Source: Gracilaria domingensis (lineage: Eukaryota > Rhodophyta > Florideophyceae > Gracilariales > Gracilariaceae). From it: 64,000 bases of DNA. Positions 54,604 through 64,000 of this stretch are shown here, piece by piece. The stretch spans positions 339,333-403,332 of the forward strand of contig VCMS01000169.1 in assembly GCA_022539475.1 (NCBI GenBank), read 5' to 3'. A program made the position numbers and the translations under genes. Numbering within the stretch: the first letter of the stretch is position 1; the number at the start of each line of letters is the position of its first letter. The notes below the pieces were generated by a model. The model worked only from the letters and a program-made list of their open reading frames with translations. It was not told the origin of the DNA and searched no databases.

Positions 54604-55431
54604 CCAGCATTTCTAGCATTGGAAGAATGATTCCTTGACTGCATTCAAACAACGAATACTATGAACAGCACATCATTAAAATGGTCTTCTCCATTTGAAT
54701 AACGCTCTTTCAGAACCATTGGAATGGTCCATACTGAACAAGGGATGAGCGCTACAATACAATCGACTGGATTCCTTACATTGAATAGTATGGCCCGCAA
54801 ACTATTTGAATGCATTCTTCATCTGAATGATATATCCTTATAATGCAAAATCATTTCAATGCCTCGAATGCCCATACTAATAATACCGCCGTCGCGCGTC
54901 ATCAGAATAACCACAATCCGCGGGGCGCGGCGCACACGGCACGGCGGTGGGGCGCTCACATTTAAGCTGCGTGCGCTGCTCCGTGGAGGGATTGAACGAA
55001 GCGCACGAGCGCATACTTGCTTCAATTCAGTGCCGTGCACTACATAGGGGCCACCCCGTAAGGCAGCACGTCTCGCCTTCGCTACACATACGGGCCGCCT
55101 CAACGGCGCACCGCGTCCGGCGCGACCACTGCCGGCTTGTGGCTGCGGTGATGGCAGTGCTATCAACGCAGCCACAAGCCGCTGCCAAAAAAATGGTTTC
55201 TATTTGAATGCTTTGAATGGTTTGACTGATAATCCAATATGTTTATTCAAATGGTTTCGCAAGTATGAATGGTGAAGCACCATTTCCATTGGAATGCATC
55301 CACTGCTTTGACCGGTGTAAGCATTTTTTTATTTTAAACGCATTTGAATATACTGTAAGATGTACTACGAATGGCAAAACATTCGAATTGCAGTTGGTCA
55401 ACCATTCTTCCAATCCTAGCAAATGCTGGCA
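54604..55431. mobile_element. Non-autonomous TIR element rich in GAATG motifs
   Basis: Ends: CCAGCATTTCTAGCATTGG then AAGAATGATT at left, and the inverse of GCCAGCATTTGCTAGGATTGG then AAGAATGGTT at right, about 26 matching bases. Subterminal zones (54,640-54,880 and 55,195-55,410) are dense in CATTTGAATG/CATTCAAA-type motifs in both orientations. A GC-rich core between them carries a perfect 15-bp stem. No transposase. No clear target duplication was seen. Confidence 0.65.
55133..55181. repeat. Perfect 15-bp hairpin in TIR element core
   Basis: CGGCTTGTGGCTGCG and its exact complement CGCAGCCACAAGCCG are separated by a 19-nt loop. It sits in the GC-rich centre of the 54.6-55.4 kb element and could form a cruciform or a hairpin RNA. 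Confidence 0.8.
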
Positions 55432-55532
55432 TTTGGACCGCATACCGCGGAGGCGTCTCGCCACGCCTCCTCTGGCTGACTATTGGCGGTGATCGCCGCT
55501 GCCGACTCAGGTGCTGATCTCCGCAGTCCTTC

Positions 55533-56153
55533 ATGATCTGCCGACGCCGCGCCGCTCTTGCTCGCCGCGTCGGCAATGTCAGTCAGAACAAGGCCAAGCG
55601 TCAGAAGCGCATCAAGTGGACCCCGCAGGAAGTCGAGGCGCTTCGCTGTGGCGTGCAGAAATTTGGTGAGGGCCGCTGGGCCGTCATACTGCGAGAGAAT
55701 GCCAACCTTTTCAACCCGGTACGAATCAGCGTAGACCTCAAGGATAAATGGCGCATTCTGTCGAAATCACACAAGACTTCAGATAAGCCGGACAACCGTG
55801 TTCCTTCTTCGCCTGCATTGCAATCTACTCCGACGCCTTCCACTCCTTTAGCCTCACCTCCGCGCGTGCGTTCACAACCACCTCATCCAATCGCCTTGCG
55901 TAATACCCCTCGTGTTTCTGAGAAACTCGCTTTTCCCAGTTTGCCGGCCCTTCATGTTCACCGCCCTCAGGTGCACAGGTCTCTGTTGAATCCGAAGCGA
56001 GTTACCCCTGAGCTTGTGTCCCCAATGGGTGACGTAAGGAGGAACCATAGCCTTCCACAAACTCACCCTTCCGACAATCTCCCAGTGTTTGGCTATCACC
56101 AGATGCTTCGATCTAGGCCTGTTCAAGAGCCGAGCGAAGCTATCCGCGGTTGA
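55533..56153 (+). CDS. Telobox Myb-domain protein, N-terminal part
   Basis: A single Myb/SANT repeat near residues 25-80 reads KRIKWTPQEVEALRCGV, GEGRWAVIL and ends in VDLKDKWRIL. VDLKDKWR is the telobox signature of plant and animal telomeric-repeat-binding Myb proteins, so binding to telomere-like or short telobox DNA is the likely activity. A Ser/Pro/Thr-rich linker follows. The frame ends at TGA 56,151, but the next ORF (56,172-57,689) continues in the same frame and looks like the same disordered protein, so the stop may be a nonsense change or may lie at an undetected intron. Start: first ATG in the frame, just after the 54.6-55.4 kb element. Confidence 0.75.
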   Translation: MICRRRAALARRVGNVSQNKAKRQKRIKWTPQEVEALRCGVQKFGEGRWAVILRENANLFNPVRISVDLKDKWRILSKSHKTSDKPDNRVPSSPALQSTPTPSTPLASPPRVRSQPPHPIALRNTPRVSEKLAFPSLPALHVHRPQVHRSLLNPKRVTPELVSPMGDVRRNHSLPQTHPSDNLPVFGYHQMLRSRPVQEPSEAIRG

Positions 56154-56171
56154 AACCTGTCCGGCTTTTAT

Positions 56172-57689
56172 TTGCACCCGTCTCCCGCAATGACCAAGCA
56201 CATCCCTTCGGAATCAAGACCTATGTTTATGCCGCTTCGGTTGGAACATAGATCTTTGGTCACTCCTAGCAATGCTTCGTTGCTTGTTGGCAATGGTGCT
56301 GCACCACAAGACACCGCGTTTGCCAGATCTCTCGAAGAAAGGACTTTACCCCATGTCCACCACACCCTAGGCCCTCGAGCGGATCATCGAGCTTCAGAAG
56401 TCATGCATCATGGAAGCGCGGTACATCCTGTACCAATGTCAAGCCCGCAGCATTTCAATACCGTTTCTCAGGCATACTCATCCTCCGCACTGCATATATC
56501 TCGCGAACCACCGGTTACAACGGCAGGAGGTCATCGCTCCTACGCTATGCATGGTGAAGAAAGACCGCCGCCAGTAAGGATTCTTGGAGCGCCGATTCAT
56601 CCGGCACATGCGTACCGTCATCAGCCCGTGGCACAACATGTTGTCACCGATTCCAACCATTTTCGTTCTCTCCATGGCTTGAAGGAGCGCAGTGTCAGTG
56701 AACCTACAAATGAGGTGTATCCTGTTCCAAATGAGAAAAGCGCTGCACAGGATATGAATTCTCGCTACTCTCGCTTTGTCTCAAGGGAAAGCGGTTCAGA
56801 GAGCCAGCGAGAATTTCATGTCCCAAGGCCTAATCGTCATTCACTGGAAGAGGTGGTTCGAAACCACAGAGGTAACGCCAATCAACCACAGCAGTCCGAA
56901 CAACGCAATTTGCGAGAGAGTGAATTAGGTTCTCGCGGGAACCCGCGAAATGGTATGGGTCAATCTCTTGATGACGAAATGAATCTGCGGTCGTCAAACT
57001 CAGAAAACCGTTTTACCCATCATCAGACTGAGGATGACCAGGATCATTATTTGCGCGCACCTGGAAATGATGGGCAATTTAGTTCAAGACAGGGCGATAG
57101 TGATGTGCATCAGCGCACCAGTTCTCCTCCGCATAGCCGTTTTAGCCAGGAAGAAGAAGAAGAAGAAGTAGAAGTAGAGGATATGAATCGCAACAGTGTG
57201 GAACACGGTCACATTGGCATGGGAGATCAACAATCGGCCCTTGTTCACACACGGGAGTGCATCCATAATGAAGACTCAATGCACCAAGTAGAAGTGCCTC
57301 GTGAGGTGTTGGACAATGATGGAGATGACGCGGATGACGAACATATCAGTCATCCCCACACTGACCCCAACCCGTCAAATTTGTATCATGGAAATGATGT
57401 TGACGATGATCAGTTGGCTTCACATCATCCTTTCGGCCTGGTCAATCCCGATGTCGGTCATTCGGACGATGGCGAAGCACGTGACGATAATCATACGTTG
57501 GCACTTTCAGAGCCTCAGCAGGGAATTGAGTTGCAAGTTCGACTGGAGGAAGAATCACAGGATTGTTACGCGCCGGAGCGCCCCCGATCACCCTCAACGG
57601 ATCAGGAACATCAGCATCAAGGACAGCATTTCGGTACCTTTTCTACGCGCGATAAAAGATTAAGAGCGGTCAGCTTGGCGATATTATAG
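56172..57689 (+). CDS. Disordered continuation of Myb-type protein
   Basis: 505 codons in the same frame as the Myb ORF, separated only by one TGA and 18 bp. Composition is His/Ser/Pro/Arg-rich, then acidic (a run of Glu near residue 330 encoded by GAAGAA repeats, and Asp-rich clusters). There is no globular domain. It probably forms the disordered tail of the telobox protein. At its 3' end the coding signal moves to another frame near 57,650-57,690, where the 351-codon ORF at 57,749 takes over. Confidence 0.5.
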   Translation: MHPSPAMTKHIPSESRPMFMPLRLEHRSLVTPSNASLLVGNGAAPQDTAFARSLEERTLPHVHHTLGPRADHRASEVMHHGSAVHPVPMSSPQHFNTVSQAYSSSALHISREPPVTTAGGHRSYAMHGEERPPPVRILGAPIHPAHAYRHQPVAQHVVTDSNHFRSLHGLKERSVSEPTNEVYPVPNEKSAAQDMNSRYSRFVSRESGSESQREFHVPRPNRHSLEEVVRNHRGNANQPQQSEQRNLRESELGSRGNPRNGMGQSLDDEMNLRSSNSENRFTHHQTEDDQDHYLRAPGNDGQFSSRQGDSDVHQRTSSPPHSRFSQEEEEEEVEVEDMNRNSVEHGHIGMGDQQSALVHTRECIHNEDSMHQVEVPREVLDNDGDDADDEHISHPHTDPNPSNLYHGNDVDDDQLASHHPFGLVNPDVGHSDDGEARDDNHTLALSEPQQGIELQVRLEEESQDCYAPERPRSPSTDQEHQHQGQHFGTFSTRDKRLRAVSLAIL

Positions 57690-57748
57690 AAAGCGAGAGA
57701 GGGGGACATTTACTGGGTGCGAGTGGAGACCGTGAGGCACCTAGTGGT

Positions 57749-58804
57749 ATGCAACGCACGAAGGAAGAGAATCAACATACCACCAATTTGAAAAGGTCAG
57801 TAGAAAACTTCACTGAGCATCAGAGTCCTGAAAATAGCACAGGGCATGGTGCGGTTTATGGCGGTCGTGACGATGACAGTGGACACCCGGAACGCCGGGT
57901 GCTTACTGGTCTATATGAGAAAGATTCTGATGTTCAACAGCTTGACTCAAATAGTCGTGTGCGAAGTATTGTAGGAGAGATTAACGAAATGTCTGCAGGC
58001 GGTATGCACTCAAATGAAAGCGAGTTTACGCGAAAGGGCGATTTCAAAGAGGAGAACGACGAGGACCGAAGCGAAGCGCATCAAGCAAAGGATACTCGGG
58101 GAATGCTCGAAACTGGAACTATTGTGAATGACAGAGACGGGGTGAGAAGAGGTTCACCGATATTACAACCCTCCAGTGCTGTTTCGAGAGCACACAGTGG
58201 CAACGAGAAGGATCCCACGTTGGACATGCCCAATCGGGCATCATTTGAAGGGCAAAACGATCCAGTGAACACGTCCAGCAGTGACAGCTCAAGAGAGATG
58301 ATCCCTCTTGTACATTCAGCGAATAGCTTTAAGGTGATGAGAATCAAATCATCCACACAGAGACAGGAGAAAATGGTCATCGAGAGTCAAGGCGCGACTG
58401 AATGCAAGTTACAAGCTTCCATGAGAAATGGTCATAGTGTTCCGATTGGATGCGATAAAGGAGTAATGCGGAATAGGAAGCCAGAAATTCATCAGGAGAG
58501 TTATGAAGATAAATCGACCACAGGAGGAGGAGGGCGACATCGCGTTGAGGCAGTTGCAAGTTTGGCAAATCTTCTAAACCCGACGTCGTTTGACAGCGGT
58601 CCTCGAAGAAGTGCTTACAATCGAAGACAGGAAGGAGAAGGAGAAGAAGGGGGAAAAGAAGCACATGTCCGGGAAAATGAAGTGCCTGCTGATGGCGTTG
58701 AACTCGATCCCATATGTGTTCTTTCGAATCTTGGCAAAGGATTACCGGCAGCATGGAAGTCGATTGTATCCAACTGCACTGGAGCTTCGCAGCCGCCAGT
58801 ATGA
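57749..58804 (+). CDS. Third segment of Myb-type protein, shifted frame
   Basis: 351 codons of hydrophilic Ser/Glu/Arg/Asn-rich sequence in a frame shifted relative to the preceding ORF. Its frame is open upstream into the overlap (about 57,640), so a single small indel there would join the two. The C-terminal part near residues 275-345 (VEAVASLANLLNP, DPICVLSNLGKGLPAAW) is less disordered and may be a short conserved motif. A separate gene is possible. Confidence 0.42.
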   Translation: MQRTKEENQHTTNLKRSVENFTEHQSPENSTGHGAVYGGRDDDSGHPERRVLTGLYEKDSDVQQLDSNSRVRSIVGEINEMSAGGMHSNESEFTRKGDFKEENDEDRSEAHQAKDTRGMLETGTIVNDRDGVRRGSPILQPSSAVSRAHSGNEKDPTLDMPNRASFEGQNDPVNTSSSDSSREMIPLVHSANSFKVMRIKSSTQRQEKMVIESQGATECKLQASMRNGHSVPIGCDKGVMRNRKPEIHQESYEDKSTTGGGGRHRVEAVASLANLLNPTSFDSGPRRSAYNRRQEGEGEEGGKEAHVRENEVPADGVELDPICVLSNLGKGLPAAWKSIVSNCTGASQPPV

Positions 58805-58918
58805 GTTCTTTTGGTACAATAGAAGTACACAGTCGATCTGGGAATTGCACACTGTTGCGGCGTACGACTGCTTGTGAGTTGCCGTTTTATAGCTCACGAA
58901 TGAGTGGGACAACGTTGA

Positions 58919-59436
<518 letters not shown>

Positions 59437-60282
59437 GCCCTCCTCTTGTCAACTACTGGGCATATGGAGGTAAGGACGGGATGGAACAGCGTGAATGCTG
59501 CAACAACCAGAGAGCCTAACCGAGATTCGTATCTGGGTTTGTTCAATGTTTTCGTTATCGGCAGATCCCAAATGAAAAAATGCCTTTATCAGCATTTTGT
59601 GACACGCAGCCGCTGCCAAACGTTATCTACAAAGGTAGATATCCAACCCCAGTATATACTGTATATTGTCAGCGTTCCTCATAAACTCTAGGCCTCCAAT
59701 ATTGTTAATGCAGACGTTAGCCCCTAGAAAGCCCGCATTCGTACTACGAATGCGCGGTTTTCTATTTCGTAGTAGCCTGCTATATAACCTATATGCCAAG
59801 CAGCAAAGTTCGTAGTTAATTTGGCTCAAACTTGGCTTGTCGATGAAAGTCAATTCTGGACATTCCATAGTTCGCTCTCTCTGTTATCGGATATAAACGC
59901 GTAGCTTAATTAGGAGGGAGAGCAGAACTTTTCTGTTCCGCTCGCGAGGAAAGCCAGCCCGCCCTCTGAAAACTGCTGGCACCGTCGAAGATTGGAATGT
60001 CGATATGTGTCGCTTCGCCAAGAAAGGCAGACCGCAGGAAGGCGGATCGCAGGTGTGTTAACATAGTTCTTCATTCTGAGACTGATGATCAAGATGACTC
60101 GTTCGGACATGTAGGCCTCACGAAAGAATAGAAGGATACCAACCAACGAACGAACGGGACCATAAGGATACTCTGCAGGCAATTGGAACCCACGCGCAGA
60201 GCTCGGAAAGCGCATGACAATGTCAGCAGACAGTGGACGTACAGCGACACGCTTTCTGTCTCGTGGTTTCGCGACATGGTGG
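59437..60282. other. Stretch between pds and thiE pseudogenes
   Basis: No product recognised. It contains a near-perfect 21-bp dyad CGCATTCGTACTACGAATGC(G) at 59,734-59,754 with flanking pairing, a likely small hairpin. Confidence 0.4.
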
Positions 60283-60805
60283 GAACATGGCGACTGGTCA
60301 TGATTGAAGCCAACTGTTGGGCAGCTAGTGCTGGCTGTGGAGTGGCCATAATTGCCGAAATGACTGCAACGCCATCAGCCCAGCCCGTTTGCAAAAGACA
60401 GCGTGTCTACTTTGATGCCGCAAATGGCGACTAGCGGAATTCTCGAGCTGGTGCAGCGTACCAATTGTCGTAGCCGGTGTTCACCGAGCGGCTCTCCTGC
60501 ATAGACTTGGAGGAGGTTGGAAACACGGATCCCACACCTATTTAATCCGCACCATCAGCTATCGCAGCGTCTATTTCTTGTTCGGTTGCAGCAGAGACAC
60601 CAACGATAGCGTTGTTGCCCAGCCGCTGTCTGGCAACAGAAACAGACTGATCATCCTGACCCAGATGCACGCATCTGCACCAAAGGGGGCGAGTTGGATA
60701 TCGTCGTTCACCACGAACGCTACGTCGGCGAGCTCTGTGATTCTGCGCAGTTGGCGTAGCGAGCTCGATAAACTGTGCGCGAGGAACGTTCTTGTCTCGA
60801 AGTCT
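60283..60805 (-). pseudogene. thiE: Thiamine-phosphate synthase fragment (thiE), decayed
   Basis: Minus-strand pieces in order: LRDKNVPRAQFIELA (60,805), then in another frame LADVAFVVNDDIQLAPFGAD, then CVHLGQDDQSVSVARQRLG, IVGVSAATEQEIDAAIADGA, then after TAA at 60,542 IGVGSVFPTSSK, then IPLVAICGIK and WADGVAVISAIMATP in further frames. These are the TIM-barrel motifs of ThiE in correct order, including the NDD and HLGQDD pyrophosphate/Mg sites and the C-terminal GVAVISAI. The enzyme joins the thiazole and pyrimidine halves of thiamine. At least four frameshifts and two or more stops make it dead. The N-terminal start is missing or unrecognisable. Confidence 0.85.
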
Positions 60806-61619
60806 AGGGTTGGTCAGTGGGAGTTCGGACAAGGGGCAGCAAAACCGGGGTTGAAAAAGTATCCACAAAGGTGACTTGGCGCGCGTTCTGTGCAGTGGTC
60901 ACCACTTGTGCAACGACGTGCTGCACGCTGCGGCCTCACGCGGTTCTACGATCCTTGACCGGTACACCGATGCATGAAGCTGCGGCGCGAGACGCGCATG
61001 CGCACGGCAGCCGCAGCGCATCTCGGGGGCTTGCAGGCGGCGCGGGGGCAGGCAGGGACGAGAGCGCGACGAAGGCGGACATGGGGAGGGGAACCACCAC
61101 CGAAGCGCGCAGCTGCGGATCGCGAGGTGGGCGGCGCGCGCAATGAGCGCGCACATTTGCAGGGCGGTTCACACGCAGCGCTTATGCCGCTGCGCGACGC
61201 GGGTATGAAGACGCGCGCACCTTCGCGCTGGCGAGTGCATCAAAGACACATGGCAGCAGCACTCGTGGGTCTTTCTTCGCTCGTGCGCCTCGTAACATGC
61301 ATCTACCGCCTACCGTGCCTCCACGCGTCCGCGTTGCGCCGCGCGTCGGTCCTTCTGTACGCCTCCGTGCGCCGATCTACATCCTCCTTCTCCTCCGCCC
61401 ATGCCAACCTGACAAGCCGCAACGTCTGTTGCGCCGCTCGCACTTCTGGCAGGTTTTTCTGCGCGATAACGTCGTCGTCACGTGCCACGGAAAGGGCGTC
61501 AGCCTCACTGGCGGTGGCGGCGGGGTTTGCGGCGGCGTCGCGGCGGGAACGCGAACGCGTGGATGGAGGTTCGCTGGCGTCGGGTTGTTTGCAGAAGGAC
61601 ATCGTCAGACATGTCATAA
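60806..61619. other. GC-rich stretch with overlapping ORFs
   Basis: From about 60,960 the DNA is very GC-rich, so long ORFs occur on both strands (plus 60,974-61,687; minus 61,303-61,653). The minus-strand one is Arg/Ala/Glu-rich and somewhat more protein-like, but neither has a recognisable domain. Confidence 0.35.
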
Positions 61620-62070
61620 TATCATTCTGTCGTACTGGGCGGGCGAGGAACAAGTTGTGTTACGGTCGCTACCTTAACACAACTTGACTACCCTGCCCGC
61701 GGGCACGTTACGTTTTGGCTGGGTTGCCTGCGTTGCGTGTTTTGGGAGGTCTGTGGACGCTACCAGAACGAGGCAAAAACGTGCCGCGGGCGGGGGGTCG
61801 GTTGTGTTAGGGTCGCTACCCTAACACGACCGGACCCCCCGCCGCGGGCATAAAATCGCACATTTTTCAAAAAATCGGCCGAAATGTGCCCGCGGGTGGG
61901 GGGGTCCGGTCGTGTTAGGGTAGCTACCCTAACACAACTGACCCCCCCGTCGGGCATAAAAAAGCACATTTTTAAAAAAACCGGCCAAAACGTGGCCGCG
62001 GACAGGGGGGTCGGTTGTGTTAGGGTAGCCACCCTACACAACCGACCCCCCCGCGCCCGTGGGCACGTTG
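61620..62070. repeat. Array of four long palindromes, telomere-like dyads
   Basis: Palindromes are centred near 61,668, 61,816, 61,924 and 62,029. Each has arms of about 17-22 bp: a GGGGTC-GGT-GTGTTAGGGT stretch meeting its inverse (the first is more degenerate). Units of about 105-108 bp also share TAAAA-GCACATTTTT-AAAAA--CGGCC spacers and a CCGCGGGC box. The dyad places GTTAGGGT against ACCCTAAC. Confidence 0.88.
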
Positions 62071-64000
62071 TGGTCACATTTTGGCACCATGCCGAGACCT
62101 CCCAGAACACTTCTTCGACACTTCCCGCACTCAGTACGATGCCCCGCCCGCCAACACGTTGCGCCGCTGTCCACGTGGATTGGCGGGAGGGCAGAAAAGC
62201 TGTAACGTTCATGCAGGGTGTATCTGAGTATGGAGCCTTCAAACGTCACGACTGAAGAGCGCCGGATGCCTCGCCTAAGTCTATTACTTCACTAAAACCC
62301 CTCTCCAACAATAACATTGAGGCTCTTGTAGCGTTCCCACAGCTCGAAACACAAGTCGCTGCATTTTCTGCAAATCGTTGTTCGAGCTCAGTAATCTATC
62401 AGAGAAGAATCAAACTATTTTTGCATCCAATTGATCCTCAACTATTGCACACATACGCGACCTTGGTAACAATTGGTGTGTTATTGACAGACTACAACTG
62501 TTAACCTGCGAAAGCGGCCGAAGAGCGTACCATGGAAGCCCGTCAACACCCTCACTGCACGAAAGTGGTAATGCGCCGGGTTGAAATACAGAGACACAGG
62601 TGAGGCAGTATTAGACGTAAAATACAAGGCACCATGTTTTGCCGGTGAAGATACAATTCTTCGATATCGTTTGGAATGAAGGTAAAGGTATACTAATAGC
62701 ATGGCGCTCTCGCTCTGGGTTCATGTTATACTTTGAATTTAATTCGTTCGTTGTGAAAGGTCTGGCAAACAAGATGGAGGCGGAACGACCATAGAATACG
62801 GTATTATAGGGTCAAGAGAGCTCTCTGCGATACTCATACAATAACTTATATAAGTTCTGATAGGGCCTATACTACTACATGGTCTCACCAGGATTAGAGA
62901 AAGGGGGCTGTAGCAGCTCGTATCTACATTCATTCATACAAAAGTGTATAAACAAGGGCGTGCGACGAGAGTGTGCGGAAAGCAAACAGTATGGTAGGCA
63001 TGAAAATCCTTCAATCCCGCGTGCTTTGAGCTGGTACCGACATGACAAATAGTTCCAAGTTGAAATCGTATCGCTCTCATACCCTCCCGTTAACAAGGCC
63101 TGTCACAACATACAACAGAAGATATTAATCGACGTGTTTGTGAAGATACTAAAATGCTGCATTGGTGTTGCGTTTTTCTTCCGTTAAGAGCCGTGGATAA
63201 AATTCAGAGCACCACTTCCAGAGCATAAGTGCTGCAACTGACTTTTGTCGAGGAGCGTTAAAAGCGCCAATGCTGCCACGAAGAGACAATAGAACTTTTA
63301 TTACATCATTGCGCACGATGCACCTATAATTAGTCAAAGCGAGCTCGAGTACTGAGAAATGTTCTGATTGGGGCCCTGTCGTGCGCCTCACGTTAGAATT
63401 TCAAAGAATTCTCATACGGAAAACCATGTCAGGGTCTTGGTTATGCTTGGCTCCATCATTCAAAGCGATTGCTCGGTGATGGTTCATTCAGTGCCTGCCT
63501 TTCTTCGGGCGTAAAAATCTATATGTAACCTCTGGAGAAAAGTTGCAATGCATGGGGCAGATTAGCGTTTGTAAAGTTGCGGATTGAGAACGTATCGTTT
63601 GAAGATGAAACGTGAGCGGATTGATTCTATTTGCCAGGGATTAAGTCCGACTACAGTTCTCGGATTACTGAGTATTAATCAGCTCAATTATGCGAATGCA
63701 AGTACGTACTTTCGAAATAGAGGTCCGTGTTTCCAAACAGACTGCTAAGAAAAACCTCTGGGATCATCCTACGTCAAGAGGTTTCGAAAGAGGGTTTCGA
63801 TGAACGACAGAATATGAGATATGTAATAACACGCTTGAGAGTATCCGCCTGATATCCTTCGCACGACGGGGACGTCTTTCCGTCCTCGTTTTTTGTGCAT
63901 CCGTTTGTAGATGCTGTGTGGCCTTTCGTGCTACTTTTCGTTTGCTTTTGAGAAGTCCGTTAATGGAGTGGGATAGGACTGCCTAAAGAGAGCGAGGGGC
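62071..64000. other. Right end of window, no supported gene
   Basis: No ORF above about 80 codons. Near 63,867-63,895 a 9-bp stem (ACGGGGACG/CGTCCTCGT, one G-T pair) with a TCTTTC loop precedes TTTTTT, which could be a Pol III-type or structural terminator, but no RNA gene was recognised upstream. Confidence 0.35.

Noticed and set aside
61760-62242. 160-aa minus-strand ORF with 36-residue repeats
   Set aside because: The repeats are the DNA palindrome array read in frame (spacings of 108 and 105 happen to be multiples of three); the first unit breaks the pattern.
63867-63900. Rho-independent terminator-like hairpin with T run
   Set aside because: Not meaningful for Pol II genes, and no Pol III transcript could be recognised upstream; mentioned only in the gap note.

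Overview
The window looks like nuclear DNA of a eukaryotic alga, most likely a red alga or related lineage. Reasons: a few long, intron-poor genes with short GT-AG introns; a decayed plant/cyanobacterial-type phytoene desaturase and a decayed thiamine-phosphate synthase; TATA boxes about 100-140 bp upstream of several starts; AATAAA signals; and heavy loading with retroelement and inverted-repeat debris. The lineage is an inference from gene content, not a search result.

Layout. 0-18 kb is a transposon graveyard. A Ty3/gypsy element lies on the minus strand (about 7.1-14.6 kb) with Gag, zinc knuckle, protease, RT, RNase H and integrase all recognisable, but broken by nine in-frame stops and two frameshifts. 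A second Gag fragment lies in the opposite orientation at 5.6-6.0 kb. The block is flanked by two inverted, diverged copies of an unnamed repeat (0.77-1.45 kb and 16.3-17.5 kb). 18.4-31.7 kb is the main genic island, all on the plus strand: a VioB-like ferritin-fold protein with one intron, a YeeZ-like NAD-binding epimerase-family protein, glutamate-cysteine ligase, and an ecto-5'-nucleotidase-family gene with introns and an apparent frameshift. MITE-like, tandem and foldback repeats separate them. 31.9-32.4 kb is the 3' end of a Ty1/copia element.

The most unusual structure is a giant inverted repeat at 35.6-43.3 kb. Two arms of about 3.27 kb are symmetric about base 39,479.5, appear identical over their inner 3.15 kb, and drop abruptly to about 90 % identity in the outer 0.13 kb. 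Each arm carries the same two outward-facing genes for basic, Arg/Ser/Pro-rich proteins (261 and 383 aa). The 1.14 kb spacer carries one gene for an acidic protein with a dual-acylation N-terminus. Two unrelated small secreted Cys-rich protein genes, each with a GTATAAG box about 100 bp upstream, lie on either side (32.9 and 44.6 kb).

47.8-59 kb holds four large unfamiliar loci: a hypothetical 308 aa protein; a PIN/XPG-like plus CXC zinc-domain protein that may be transposon-derived; an unknown protein of about 625 codons; and a telobox-Myb protein with a long disordered tail. The last three each carry a lone in-frame TGA, and the Myb gene also has a frameshift. 58.9-60.8 kb contains adjacent, opposite-strand pseudogene fragments of pds and thiE. 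61.6-62.1 kb is an array of four near-perfect palindromes, three of them centred on GTTAGGGT/ACCCTAAC dyads. The last 1.9 kb shows nothing I can support.
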